A stretch of DNA of 64,000 bases from CAXMNX01 sp964194845 (GCA_964194845.1 CAXMNX010000014.1:11498-75497), one strand, 5' to 3'. Numbered from the stretch's first letter, positions 18,732-27,764 are shown. Notes: generated from the letters alone by a model not told the origin. Numbers and translations: made by a program.

Positions 18732-20036
18732 ATGTCATCTCATGACCTGACGGCGGATGTCGTCATTGTCGGCGGCGGCACTGCGGGATTTGGTGCAGCC
18801 GTTGCCGCAGGCCGTCTTGGTCTGAATGTGCGCCTTCTCGAAGCCAGCAGCAAAGTCGGTGGCGTGATGGCATTTTGCCCCGGAATGCCCTGGGGTGCGG
18901 GCTATCCCCGCGGCACCTCGGTTGGCGGAATTATGAGCGAACTTGCGGGCAGGCTTTTTTCCATGGCACCACCTGCTGCCGAAAAACGTCCCTGCCCACT
19001 GGATAATTTCGGCCCGGAAATACAATACGACCACGACATTGCCACGCTCACCATGTTCGACATGCTGGAAGAAGCAGGCGTCCGGGTCCACCTGAACGCC
19101 ACCGCTACCGACCTGACCCTTGACGGCCATCGCATCGCGGGCATTTCCTATTTCGACCGCCGCGGCCCGCATGACGTGTCGCCGCGCATCGTGATCGACT
19201 GTTCGGGCGACGGCGATATATCCGCCAAGGCGGGGGTGCCGTTCACCCTTGGCGACGGGCAGGGCAACATGATGGGCGTGACCGTGTCCTTCATGATGAT
19301 CCACGCGGACCAGGCGAAAATCTTTGCCAATGACGATCCCTATTTCCGCCGCTTCGCCGCGAAAGGCATTGCCGAGGGCCGACTGCACCCCGACCTGCAT
19401 CAGCTCTATCTTATGAAGGGCTTTTATCCGGATGTGGTCTTTTGCAACTCGGTAGTCATCCGGGGTGTCAATGGCACCGATCCGATGGAAGCCGCGCGCG
19501 CCGCGCAGGAAGGCAGGCGGCGTTGCCACCAACTGTCCGAATTCCTCCGGTCCGATATCCCCGGATTTGAAAACGCCCGGATGACGCAACTTGGCCCCAC
19601 GGTTGGGGTGCGAGAAACCCGGAAACTCGAAGGGATGCACTGGATCACCGGGGCCGAACTGGCAGAGGCCACAAAGTTCGCGGACGGCATTGTCGCCTGC
19701 GACAACCCCATCGACGACGTGATGCGCGGCGGTGAGATGACCCACGACGCCATCGTGGGCGAGGGGCGCTATTATACCATCCCATTTCGCGCGCTGGTGC
19801 CAAAAACCGTCGAAAACCTCATGTTTGCAGGTCGGATCGTCTCCGCCGATCCTGTGGCCTTCGCTTCGGTGCGCGGTATGCCCCAGTGTATGATCATGGG
19901 TCAGGCAACTGGCACAGCGGCAGCACTCGCCATTCGTCGGGGCCAAACCGTCCAACAGATTGACCCTGCGGACGTTGTCGCATCACTGCAACGACAGGGC
20001 GTCAATGGCATTGGTGGCCAGCCGCTGGTCGAATGA
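18732..20036 (+). CDS. FAD-dependent oxidoreductase (FAD_oxidored family)
   Basis: 434-residue flavoprotein. The N-terminal Rossmann motif is VIVGGGTAGFGAAVAAGRLG, followed by an acidic ribose-binding residue in LLEASSKVGG. The later blocks IDCSGDGDISAKAG and GPTVGVRETRKLEG, and the C-terminal MFAGRIVSADPVAFASVRG, are typical of PF12831 proteins, which include uncharacterised dehydrogenases. The substrate is not known. The ATG has an AGAGG site. It lies upstream of lipoamide dehydrogenase, but a 133-base gap separates them and nothing suggests a shared pathway. Confidence 0.85.
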   Translation: MSSHDLTADVVIVGGGTAGFGAAVAAGRLGLNVRLLEASSKVGGVMAFCPGMPWGAGYPRGTSVGGIMSELAGRLFSMAPPAAEKRPCPLDNFGPEIQYDHDIATLTMFDMLEEAGVRVHLNATATDLTLDGHRIAGISYFDRRGPHDVSPRIVIDCSGDGDISAKAGVPFTLGDGQGNMMGVTVSFMMIHADQAKIFANDDPYFRRFAAKGIAEGRLHPDLHQLYLMKGFYPDVVFCNSVVIRGVNGTDPMEAARAAQEGRRRCHQLSEFLRSDIPGFENARMTQLGPTVGVRETRKLEGMHWITGAELAEATKFADGIVACDNPIDDVMRGGEMTHDAIVGEGRYYTIPFRALVPKTVENLMFAGRIVSADPVAFASVRGMPQCMIMGQATGTAAALAIRRGQTVQQIDPADVVASLQRQGVNGIGGQPLVE

Positions 20037-20169
20037 CAATCGTCGAGTTTCAGAGTCGCACGTGACGCATTGCGGCAATTCGCATTTCGCACGCACCGGA
20101 GGGTGACAGCACCGGTATCCTGTGCCAAATAGTTTAGCGTCAAACAATCTCGCCCGAGGAGGAAGCCCA

Positions 20170-21567
20170 ATGGCTGCAAGGACATTTGATGTTGTCGTGA
20201 TCGGCGCTGGCCCCGGTGGCTATGTCTCAGCTATCCGCGCCAGCCAACTGGGGCTCAAAACCGCCATCGTCGAACGCGAACACATGGGGGGCATCTGTTT
20301 GAACTGGGGATGTATCCCGACCAAGGCGTTGCTTCGCTCGTCCGAGGTGTTTCACCTGATGCACCGCGCCAAGGAATTTGGCCTGAAGGCCGAAGGCATC
20401 GGCTACGATCTGGATGCGGTGGTCAAACGGTCGCGCAATGTCGCAAAACAGCTGAACTCCGGCGTCGGCCACCTGATGAAGAAAAACAAGATCGAAGTGG
20501 TCATGGGCGCGGCGTCATTGCACGCCAAAGGCAAGGTCAGCGTTAAGACAGACAAAGGTACCGAAGAACTTCAGGCGAAAAACATTATCATCGCGACCGG
20601 TGCGCGCGCCCGCGAATTACCGGGGCTGGAAGCTGACGGCGATCTGGTCTGGACCTACAAACACGCATTGCTGCCGCCCCGGATGCCCAAGAAACTGCTT
20701 GTGATCGGTTCCGGCGCCATCGGCATCGAATTTGCCAGCTTTTACAACACCCTCGGCGCCGACACCACGGTAGTCGAGGTTCTGGATCGCGTGCTGCCGG
20801 TTGAAGATGCTGAGATTAGCGCATTCGCGAAGAAAAGTTTTGAAAAGCAAGGCATGAAGCTCATGCAGAAAGCGATGGTCAAGAAGCTTGACCGCGCCAA
20901 AGGCAAAGTCACCGCGCATATCGAAGCGGGCGGCAAGGTCGAAAAGCACGACTTCGATAGCGTGATTTCGGCAGTCGGGATTGTCGGCAATACCGAAGGG
21001 CTGGGACTGGAAGCGCTCGGCGTCAAAATCGACCGCACGCATGTCGTGACAGATGAGTTCTGCCGCACTGGCGTCGATGGCATCTTCGCCATCGGCGACA
21101 TCGCTGGCGCACCCTGGCTTGCCCACAAGGCAAGCCACGAGGGCGTCATGGTGGCCGAACTGATCGCGGGGAAAAACAATGTGCATCCGGTCAAGCCTGA
21201 AAGCATCGCAGGCTGCACCTATTGCCATCCTCAGGTCGCCAGCGTCGGCTATACCGAAGCGCAGGCCCAGGAAAAGGGCTACAAGATCAAGGTCGGTCGC
21301 TTCCCCTTTATCGGCAACGGCAAGGCGATTGCTTTGGGCGAAGCCGAGGGGCTGGTGAAAACCATTTTCGACGAAAAAACCGGCGAGCTTCTTGGCGCGC
21401 ACATGATCGGCGCGGAAGTTACCGAGCTCATTCAGGGCTATGTCGTCGGGCGTCAGCTGGAAACCACCGAAGAAGATCTGATGCACGCGGTCTTCCCGCA
21501 TCCGACATTAAGCGAAATGATGCACGAAAGCGTGCTGGATGCCTACGACCGGGTTATTCACCTCTAA
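20170..21567 (+). CDS. lpdA: Dihydrolipoyl dehydrogenase (E3)
   Basis: Flavoprotein that reoxidises dihydrolipoyl groups of 2-oxo acid dehydrogenase complexes with NAD+. From ATG 20170 (AGGAGGA site just upstream) there are 465 residues: FAD motif GAGPGGYVSAIRASQLG, redox disulfide CLNWGC within GGICLNWGCIPTKALL, NAD motif VIGSGAIGIEFASFY, a second FAD block GIFAIGDIAG, and the C-terminal catalytic pair HPTLSE. All active-site parts are present. The frame extends 16 codons upstream to 20122, without support. E1 and E2 genes are not in the window, so this copy may serve pyruvate dehydrogenase encoded elsewhere. Confidence 0.95.
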   Translation: MAARTFDVVVIGAGPGGYVSAIRASQLGLKTAIVEREHMGGICLNWGCIPTKALLRSSEVFHLMHRAKEFGLKAEGIGYDLDAVVKRSRNVAKQLNSGVGHLMKKNKIEVVMGAASLHAKGKVSVKTDKGTEELQAKNIIIATGARARELPGLEADGDLVWTYKHALLPPRMPKKLLVIGSGAIGIEFASFYNTLGADTTVVEVLDRVLPVEDAEISAFAKKSFEKQGMKLMQKAMVKKLDRAKGKVTAHIEAGGKVEKHDFDSVISAVGIVGNTEGLGLEALGVKIDRTHVVTDEFCRTGVDGIFAIGDIAGAPWLAHKASHEGVMVAELIAGKNNVHPVKPESIAGCTYCHPQVASVGYTEAQAQEKGYKIKVGRFPFIGNGKAIALGEAEGLVKTIFDEKTGELLGAHMIGAEVTELIQGYVVGRQLETTEEDLMHAVFPHPTLSEMMHESVLDAYDRVIHL

Positions 21568-21699
21568 AATTCGGGCCGCGCCTATGGCCCGACCGTCCGA
21601 TAGCCCGCAATGATCGTCTGATCGGGTTCATTGTCCCGCCCCAGGCGCCACGACTTTTGGCACATTGTGTGATTGCGCCCGGCGCGCGTAATTCTAAAT

Positions 21700-21728
21700 A
21701 GAAGAAACAAGCCGTTGCTTCTTCTTTT
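21700..21728 (+). terminator. Possible terminator after lpdA
   Basis: Hairpin with arms AGAAGAA and TTCTTCT (plus an inner CAA/TTG pair) followed by TTTT, about 130 bases past lpdA and before the uvrA promoter. The stem is AT-rich, so strength is uncertain. The rest of the 298-base gap 21568-21865 shows no gene. Confidence 0.4.
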
Positions 21729-21785
21729 GTGTGTGCGCAAGATCTTCGATTGACCCCAGTTGGGAGAAATCGCGAGAAATCGCGT

Positions 21786-21800
21786 GTTCTTGAAACGTTC
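21786..21800 (+). promoter_or_regulatory. LexA (SOS) box upstream of uvrA
   Basis: The sequence GTTC-TTGAAAC-GTTC is an exact match to the alphaproteobacterial LexA operator GTTC-N7-GTTC. It ends 65 bases before the uvrA ATG at 21866, a suitable place to repress its promoter. uvrA is a classical SOS gene, so LexA control is a well-supported inference. Confidence 0.85.
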
Positions 21801-21865
21801 TCATTTTTCGATTGGAGAATGCGGCGCTATCCACTATCTCTTATCCATTCCTTTTCGGGACTGTC

Positions 21866-24718
21866 ATGGCCGAGTTAAAAAACATAGAAGTGCGGGGCGC
21901 CCGCGAGCACAATCTGAAGAACGTGGATGTCGATATTCCGCGCGACCAGCTTGTTGTGATCACCGGTCTCAGCGGTTCCGGCAAGTCGTCGCTCGCCTTC
22001 GATACGATCTATGCCGAGGGCCAGCGGCGCTATGTCGAATCGCTCAGCGCCTATGCGCGCCAGTTCCTCGATATGATGGAAAAGCCCGACGTCGATCACA
22101 TCAGCGGTCTAAGCCCGGCAATTTCTATCGAACAAAGAACAACCTCGAAAAACCCGCGTTCCACGGTCGGAACGGTCACTGAAATTTATGACTATATGCG
22201 CTTGCTCTTTGCCCGCGCAGGAACACCCTTCAGCCCCGCAACCGGCCTGCCCATCGAGGCGCAGCAGGTGCAGGACATGGTCGATCGTGTGATGACGATG
22301 AAGGAGGGGACGCGCGCGTTTCTTCTGGCCCCCATCGTGCGCGACCGGAAGGGCGAATACCGCAAGGAATTCCTGGAACTCCGCAAGCAGGGTTTTCAGC
22401 GGGTCAAGGTTGACGGGCAGTTTTACGATCTCGACGAACCGCCAACGCTCGACAAGAAATTTCGCCACGACATTGATGTGGTTGTCGATCGCATCGTGAT
22501 CCGCGAAGGGCTGGAAACCCGGCTGGCCGACAGCTTTAGAACCGCGCTCGACCTGGCCGATGGCATCACATTTCTTGAGACCACCGACGACGACCCCGAA
22601 CGGATTACATTTTCCGAAAAATTCGCCTGTCCGGTCAGCGGCTTCACTATCCCCGAAATTGAACCGCGGCTTTTCTCGTTCAACGCGCCCTTCGGTGCCT
22701 GCCCGGATTGCGACGGTCTGGGGGTCGAGTTGTTCTTTGACGAACGCCTGATTGTGCCAGACCAGAACCTTAAGGTCTATGACGGCGCGCTTGCACCATG
22801 GCGAAAGGGCAAGTCGCCCTATTTCCTGCAAACCATCGAATCCATCGCGCGCCACTACGAGTTCGACAGGAACGAAAAGTGGAAGGACTTGCCCGCGCAC
22901 GTGCAGCAGGTATTCCTTTACGGCTCAGGCGACGAGGAGATCCAGTTCCGCTATGACGAAGGCGGCCGCGTCTATCAGGTTTCGCGCCCTTTCGAAGGCG
23001 TCATTCCAAACATGGAACGCCGCTATCGCGAAACCGACTCGAACTGGATCCGGGAAGAATTTGAACGCTATCAGAACAACCGGCCCTGCGGCGTTTGCAA
23101 TGGGTATCGGCTTCGCCCAGAAGCATTGGCCGTCAAGATCGCCGGTCTGCACGCGGGCGAAGTTGTGCAGATGTCGATCAGCGAGGCGTTAAGCTGGATC
23201 GAGGCAGCCCCTGACAGCCTGACGCAACAAAAGAATGAGATTGCCCGCGCGATCTTGAAGGAAATTCGTGAACGCCTCGGCTTTTTGAACAACGTCGGGT
23301 TGGAGTATCTGACGCTCAGTCGCAACGCCGGAACGCTCTCGGGCGGCGAATCGCAACGCATCCGCCTTGCCAGCCAGATCGGATCAGGTCTGACGGGCGT
23401 CCTATATGTGCTGGACGAGCCATCCATCGGCCTTCACCAGCGCGACAATGACCGCCTGCTTCAGACGCTGAAAAACCTGCGCGATCAGGGCAATACCGTG
23501 ATCGTGGTCGAACACGACGAGGAAGCTATCCGCGAAGCCGACTATGTGTTCGACATCGGACCCGGCGCAGGTGTCCACGGCGGTTACATCGTCGCCCACG
23601 GTACCCCGGACAAGATTGCCGCGAACAAGAAATCCATTACCGGACAATACCTTGCCGGAACCCGCGAAATTCCGGTGCCCGCCCAGCGCCGATCGGGCAA
23701 AGGCAAGTCGGTCACTGTCGTCAAGGCAACCGGCAACAACCTGAAAGACATGACCGCCGAATTCCCGCTCGGGCGTTTTACCTGCGTGACCGGCGTGTCG
23801 GGTGGCGGCAAGTCGACGCTGACGATCGAGACTCTGTTCAAGACCGCCTCGATGCGTCTGAATGGCGCCCGGCAAACCCCGGCGCCTTGTGAGACCATCA
23901 AGGGACTCGAACACCTCGACAAGGTGATCGACATTGACCAGCGCCCGATCGGGCGGACGCCGCGATCCAATCCGGCGACCTACACCGGTGCATTCACGCC
24001 GATCCGTGACTGGTTTGCCGGTCTGCCGGAAGCAAAGGCGCGCGGCTATAAGCCCGGTCGGTTCAGCTTCAACGTCAAGGGCGGGCGCTGCGAGGCGTGC
24101 CAGGGCGATGGCCTGATCAAGATCGAGATGCATTTTTTACCGGACGTCTACGTCACCTGCGAAACCTGTCAGGGCGCGCGCTATAACCGCGAAACATTGG
24201 AAATCAGGTTCAAAGGCAAAAGCATAGCCGACGTTCTTGATACGACCGTCGAAGACGCACAGGAGTTCTTCAAGGCCGTTCCGTCGATCCGCGAGAAGAT
24301 GGATGCGCTGGTTCGGGTGGGCCTTGGATATATCAAGGTCGGCCAGCAGGCGACCACGCTTTCTGGCGGCGAAGCACAGCGGGTGAAGCTCTCGAAAGAG
24401 CTTTCGAAACGCTCAACCGGCCGAACGCTCTACATCCTCGACGAACCCACCACCGGGCTGCATTTCGAGGACGTTCGCAAACTGATGGAGGTGCTGCACG
24501 AGCTGGTCGAGCAGGGCAACACCGTGATCGTGATCGAACACAACCTCGACGTCATCAAAACCGCCGACTGGATCATCGACATCGGCCCCGAAGGCGGTGA
24601 CGGCGGTGGTCGGATCGTTGCGACGGGAACGCCGGAGGATGTCGCCAAAGCGGCCTCGAGCCATACCGGGCGCTATCTGGCAGCGATGCTGGGGGGCGCG
24701 CGGGTCGCGGCGGAGTGA
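21866..24718 (+). CDS. uvrA: Excinuclease ABC subunit A
   Basis: DNA damage sensor of nucleotide excision repair; it loads UvrB on lesions. The 950 residues hold two ABC modules. The first has Walker A GLSGSGKSSLAFDTIYAEG, signature LSGGESQRIRLASQIG and DEPSIGLH. The second has Walker A GVSGGGKSTLTIETL, signature LSGGEAQRVKLSKEL and DEPTTGLH. Zinc-finger cysteines are seen in CPDCDGLG, CGVCNGYRL and GRCEACQGDG...CETCQGARYN. The start MAELKNIEVRGAREHNLKNV is the conserved UvrA N-terminus; the upstream extension to a TTG at 21812 is rejected. A LexA box precedes it. Confidence 0.97.
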   Translation: MAELKNIEVRGAREHNLKNVDVDIPRDQLVVITGLSGSGKSSLAFDTIYAEGQRRYVESLSAYARQFLDMMEKPDVDHISGLSPAISIEQRTTSKNPRSTVGTVTEIYDYMRLLFARAGTPFSPATGLPIEAQQVQDMVDRVMTMKEGTRAFLLAPIVRDRKGEYRKEFLELRKQGFQRVKVDGQFYDLDEPPTLDKKFRHDIDVVVDRIVIREGLETRLADSFRTALDLADGITFLETTDDDPERITFSEKFACPVSGFTIPEIEPRLFSFNAPFGACPDCDGLGVELFFDERLIVPDQNLKVYDGALAPWRKGKSPYFLQTIESIARHYEFDRNEKWKDLPAHVQQVFLYGSGDEEIQFRYDEGGRVYQVSRPFEGVIPNMERRYRETDSNWIREEFERYQNNRPCGVCNGYRLRPEALAVKIAGLHAGEVVQMSISEALSWIEAAPDSLTQQKNEIARAILKEIRERLGFLNNVGLEYLTLSRNAGTLSGGESQRIRLASQIGSGLTGVLYVLDEPSIGLHQRDNDRLLQTLKNLRDQGNTVIVVEHDEEAIREADYVFDIGPGAGVHGGYIVAHGTPDKIAANKKSITGQYLAGTREIPVPAQRRSGKGKSVTVVKATGNNLKDMTAEFPLGRFTCVTGVSGGGKSTLTIETLFKTASMRLNGARQTPAPCETIKGLEHLDKVIDIDQRPIGRTPRSNPATYTGAFTPIRDWFAGLPEAKARGYKPGRFSFNVKGGRCEACQGDGLIKIEMHFLPDVYVTCETCQGARYNRETLEIRFKGKSIADVLDTTVEDAQEFFKAVPSIREKMDALVRVGLGYIKVGQQATTLSGGEAQRVKLSKELSKRSTGRTLYILDEPTTGLHFEDVRKLMEVLHELVEQGNTVIVIEHNLDVIKTADWIIDIGPEGGDGGGRIVATGTPEDVAKAASSHTGRYLAAMLGGARVAAE

Positions 24719-24740
24719 AGATTGGCAAGATGAATTTGGC

Positions 24741-24825
24741 TCGGAACGCCCCGCAATGTGCAGAGGATCGTGTCTGCCCGGGCGGGGGCGATCCGGGGCT
24801 GATGCCCCGGTAAGTGTCCGGAATT
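24741..24825. repeat. Dispersed ~85-bp repeat family B, copy 1
   Basis: This intergenic stretch aligns without gaps to 56019-56103 at 68 of 85 positions (about 80 percent by hand count). Shared cores are ACGCCCCGCAATG and AGGATCGTGTCTGCCCG. Near the right end a perfect hairpin CCGGGGC-TGAT-GCCCCGG forms. It lies between the convergent uvrA and 103-residue ORF, where a structured RNA could act as a terminator; that role is inference. Confidence 0.75.
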
Positions 24826-24833
24826 AGGCGAGT

Positions 24834-25145
24834 TCACCCGACGTCATCTTGCCCCTGAAGCCAGTCCAGATGCGCGCTTGTGTAATTCGCAAACCCAGCC
24901 GCGACCAAAAGATCGCGCCAGTCGGTCTGGGCGAGCGCAATGGCGTCGACAAGCCCCTCCAGCGTTCCGCCCGAGCACTTGAGCGCCGCCGCATTGACAC
25001 GCACTAGGTCGTTATCCGAAGCGGTCACCGGAAGGTTCGGACCGCAATCTTCGGTAAGCAGTAGTAATGCCTCGGCTCTGTTATCGGCACCAAACAGCGC
25101 ATCAAGGCGCGCGCGGACCAGCTCGTCACCGGACTTTCCCGTCAC
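24834..25145 (-). CDS. Hypothetical protein, 103 residues
   Basis: Not recognised. An acidic, mostly helical soluble protein with leucine/alanine-rich stretches (AEALLLLTEDCG, LEGLVDAIALAQTDWRDLLVAAGF) and no signal peptide or membrane segment. Its ATG overlaps the stop codon of the preceding RcnB-like gene (25142-25145, ATGA), so the two are translationally coupled, which supports it as a real gene. Two cysteines are present but no metal motif. The C-terminal part (WRDLLVAAGFANYTSAHLDW) looks like a conserved surface helix pair. Function unknown. Confidence 0.7.
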   Translation of the reverse strand: MTGKSGDELVRARLDALFGADNRAEALLLLTEDCGPNLPVTASDNDLVRVNAAALKCSGGTLEGLVDAIALAQTDWRDLLVAAGFANYTSAHLDWLQGQDDVG

Positions 25146-25612
25146 GAAAAGATAAGATCGGCCAGCTGGATCAATTCGATGATTTCCTGCGTTTCCTGAT
25201 CAACCCGGATCAGTTCATCGCCGATGCGCACATATCCCGACCCGTCATCGTGCCGTGGCAGGCGGTAAAATTCGTCGTCGCGCCTTAGGACCACGCCATT
25301 GTCGGTGTTAATGACAACATATTCAGTGCCATCGATGTCGATCCGATCCCCGGTCTCAAGGATCAGGTAATCGTCGCGATCAAGCCGGTCGCCAATATCG
25401 TATTCATAATCACCGTCATCGCGATCACGATTGGTTTGCCACTCCTCGGATGTGACACCCTTTTTCGCCAAACCCGGCGGAACGCAGGGCGGATTTTTCT
25501 TGGAGAGCCCCGGCGGGCAATTCTTCGCGCCCCTGTCTTTGGCAAAGGCGAAATCCGGTGCCGCTGAGATGCCCAGCCCAATGGCGAGGACGAGAATGAC
25601 CAGGTTTTTCAT
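25142..25612 (-). CDS. Small periplasmic protein, RcnB-like C-terminus
   Basis: 156 residues from the ATG at 25612, which has an AAGGAGT site; the frame extends 18 codons further without support. It begins with a signal peptide (MKNLVILVLAIGLGISAAPD, cleaved after FAFA). Next is a Cys/Pro-rich segment (NCPPGLSKKNPPC, PPGLAKKG), then an Asp/Arg-rich linker. The C-terminal half (FYRLPRHDDGSGYVRIGDEL, then IRVDQETQEI) resembles the RcnB-type repeat (LPPPPRGYRWVRVGDDALLV). RcnB proteins are periplasmic and linked to Ni/Co homeostasis in E. coli, but most relatives are uncharacterised. Promoter-distal partner is the 103-residue ORF. Confidence 0.75.
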   Translation of the reverse strand: MKNLVILVLAIGLGISAAPDFAFAKDRGAKNCPPGLSKKNPPCVPPGLAKKGVTSEEWQTNRDRDDGDYEYDIGDRLDRDDYLILETGDRIDIDGTEYVVINTDNGVVLRRDDEFYRLPRHDDGSGYVRIGDELIRVDQETQEIIELIQLADLIFS

Positions 25613-25750
25613 GCGCGCTACTCCTTTCGGACTACCTAGCGGTTTGGTACGGCAATAATACGGCACGTTGTCTGGATTAATTTATCGACATTACATCAAC
25701 GCTTTATGATCAAAACTTGATGAGGAGTCCCGCCGCGCTGGCACCTGCCT

Positions 25751-26494
25751 TCAGATAAACGGGGCCGCCGCCTCGACGCGTTCCTCGCAAACGGCAATGG
25801 CCTGATCAAGATCAATGCTTCGATCAAACAAGGCATTCCCGACCATCGCGCCGGCGATATTTGGCACGTATTTCAGACGAGAAATGTCGTCGAGCGACCG
25901 CGCCAGTCCGCGCGCGATAATCTGATGCCGGGTCCGACCCGCCAGGTCAGTGACCAGCGCCAGCGCATCTTCGGCGTCTTCGACGTTTGCGTCGATGTCC
26001 GTCACAATTATCGCGGCCAAAGGATCAACTTCAAAATTGCGAATAAAATCCGCCGGGTGGTAAAGGCTGGGTTTGCGCCAGCCGTTTGTCACGACCTTGC
26101 CTCGAAACACGTCCACCGCCAGAACGATCTGATCGGGATGATATTTTGCGGCCGCTTTCAGCATATTGGGCGACAGAACCGCCGCTGTGCCAATCACGAC
26201 CCTGCCGACGCCGCGGTCAATCCATTGCGACACACCCTCCAGCGAGCGGAACCCACCGCCCAGTTGCACAGGAATGCCGCAGGTGCGGATGATCTCGGAA
26301 ATCAGGTCAACCTGCCACGGTCCCATTTCCACCGCATCAAAATCGGTGATGGCCAGCCACGACGCACCCGCTTCGGCAAAAGCGGCGGCTTTTTCCACCG
26401 GATCGACGTGCCAGATCTTCGCATCTGCCAGCCGTCCGCGAAAAAGGCTCACGCAGCGGCCCTTCTGTAGTTCGATTGTCGGATAAATAATCAT
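25751..26494 (-). CDS. HisA-like isomerase paralogue (catalytically altered)
   Basis: 247-residue TIM barrel clearly related to ProFAR isomerase HisA: PTIELQKGRCVSLFRG at the N-terminus, VQLGGGFRSLE, VVIGTAAV, and VGNALFDRSIDL at the end. Key residues differ. The catalytic Asp8 of HisA is Glu8; Asp128 is kept; the RDGTLSGPN substrate loop after TDI is replaced by DANVEDAEDA; and the second phosphate loop ASGG has become ARGL (194-197). It is not next to other his genes. It therefore may act on a different phosphoribosyl or phosphate compound, or be non-catalytic. A single gene, with xthA beyond it on the same strand. Confidence 0.8.
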   Translation of the reverse strand: MIIYPTIELQKGRCVSLFRGRLADAKIWHVDPVEKAAAFAEAGASWLAITDFDAVEMGPWQVDLISEIIRTCGIPVQLGGGFRSLEGVSQWIDRGVGRVVIGTAAVLSPNMLKAAAKYHPDQIVLAVDVFRGKVVTNGWRKPSLYHPADFIRNFEVDPLAAIIVTDIDANVEDAEDALALVTDLAGRTRHQIIARGLARSLDDISRLKYVPNIAGAMVGNALFDRSIDLDQAIAVCEERVEAAAPFI

Positions 26495-26588
26495 GGCCGC
26501 ACCATAGCAGAAAAATAGCTTTCGCGACAGGTGGTGCAGGCGCGTTCAAACTTCGCGACTGAAAACGACCGTCGCTGCGCCGAAGGCG

Positions 26589-27368
26589 TCAGGCGTCAAG
26601 TTCGACCCAGACTGGCACATGATCCGAAGGCCTAACGCGCCCGCGAACCGCGCTTTCAATCCAGCAATCCTTCAACAGATCAGCGGCCTGCGGTGTGAGC
26701 AGATGATGGTCAATCCGGATGCCGTCGTTGCGGTCCCAGGCCCCGCCCTGAAAATCCCAGAACGAATAGTGACCGGCCGCGGAAGTGCGCACGCGAAACG
26801 CCTCGGTAAATCCCAGATTGAGGATTTCGCGAAATGCGGCGCGGCTTTCCGGTCGCGCCAGCGCGTCTTCCCGCCAGGCCTCGGGCCGTGCGGCGTCTTC
26901 GTCCTGGGGGATGATGTTGTAATCTCCGCACATCACCGCAGGCTCCTCCGCATCCAGAAGCGCATGCGCGCGCGCCTTCAGGCGCTTCATCCACGCAAGC
27001 TTATACTCATACTTTGGCCCCGGCACGGGGTTGCCGTTCGGCAGATAAAGCCCGCAAACCCGCACTGCCTTTTCACCCAGGGCGGTCGCTTCAATCCACC
27101 GAGCCTGCTCGTCACTGTCGTCTCCGGGCAGCCCGCGCGAAACATCCTCAAGCGGCAGCTTCGACAGGATCGCGACGCCGTTGAAGCCCTTTTGCCCGTG
27201 GGTTTCAACGGTGTATCCCATGTCCTCAAAATGCTGACGCGGAAAATTTTCGTCCACCGACTTAATTTCCTGCAACAGCGCAACGTCTGGCTGGCTTTCA
27301 TTTAGCCAATCCGTCAGCGCATCAATTCGGGCCTTAATGCCGTTGATATTGAACGTCGCGATGCGCAT
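26589..27368 (-). CDS. xthA: Exodeoxyribonuclease III (AP endonuclease)
   Basis: Mg-dependent endonuclease/exonuclease/phosphatase-fold enzyme of base-excision repair that cleaves at abasic sites and trims 3' ends. In 259 residues the motifs are complete: RIATFNINGIKAR (metal-binding Asn), LLQEIKS (Glu), GLYLPNGNPV (Tyr), MCGDYNIIP (Asp/Asn), YSFWDFQ, RIDHHLLT and the final SDHVPVWVEL (Asp-His). The start MRIATFN is the canonical N-terminus. It is followed upstream on the same strand by erpA, 54 bases away. No oddities. Confidence 0.93.
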   Translation of the reverse strand: MRIATFNINGIKARIDALTDWLNESQPDVALLQEIKSVDENFPRQHFEDMGYTVETHGQKGFNGVAILSKLPLEDVSRGLPGDDSDEQARWIEATALGEKAVRVCGLYLPNGNPVPGPKYEYKLAWMKRLKARAHALLDAEEPAVMCGDYNIIPQDEDAARPEAWREDALARPESRAAFREILNLGFTEAFRVRTSAAGHYSFWDFQGGAWDRNDGIRIDHHLLTPQAADLLKDCWIESAVRGRVRPSDHVPVWVELDA

Positions 27369-27422
27369 AAATTGCCCCCTCCGATCCTCCGGTTCTGGGG
27401 CAATCCGCGTAAACTCGCAAGT

Positions 27423-27764
27423 TCAGATCGAAAAGCTCGTCCCGCAGCCGCAGCTCGAGGTCGCGTTGGGGTTGTCGACGACAAACCGCGCCCCGATCAG
27501 TTCGTCGGAAAAGTCGATCACAGCGTTCGACAAAAACGGCAGCGACACTTCGTCCACGACCACTTTCTGGCCTTCACCCTCCAGCACCAGATCGCCTTTC
27601 GACGGTTCATCCAGGTCGATGTTATACTGAAAGCCGGAACAGCCGCCGCCCTCGACAGCCACGCGCAATGCCTTGGGCGCTTGCGCACCGTCATTGATCT
27701 CGACCAACCGCGCGAAGGCACGCGAAGTAACACGAGGTGGCAGGTTCAGATCCATAGCCGACAT
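27423..27764 (-). CDS. erpA: A-type iron-sulfur carrier (ErpA/HesB family)
   Basis: Small Fe-S scaffold or carrier that delivers clusters to target proteins. The 113 residues contain the three conserved cysteines: one in VEGGGCSGFQYN and two in the terminal SSCGCGTSF. The region FVVDNPNATSSCGCG is typical of ErpA rather than IscA. The exact start could be MSAMDL or MDLNL. It is encoded as a single gene, divergent from the dNTPase. Assignment as ErpA versus another A-type protein is by overall resemblance. Confidence 0.85.
   Translation of the reverse strand: MSAMDLNLPPRVTSRAFARLVEINDGAQAPKALRVAVEGGGCSGFQYNIDLDEPSKGDLVLEGEGQKVVVDEVSLPFLSNAVIDFSDELIGARFVVDNPNATSSCGCGTSFSI

Noticed and set aside
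18735..19955. 406-codon open frame on the minus strand
   Set aside because: Antisense to the FAD oxidoreductase and His-rich by codon mirroring.
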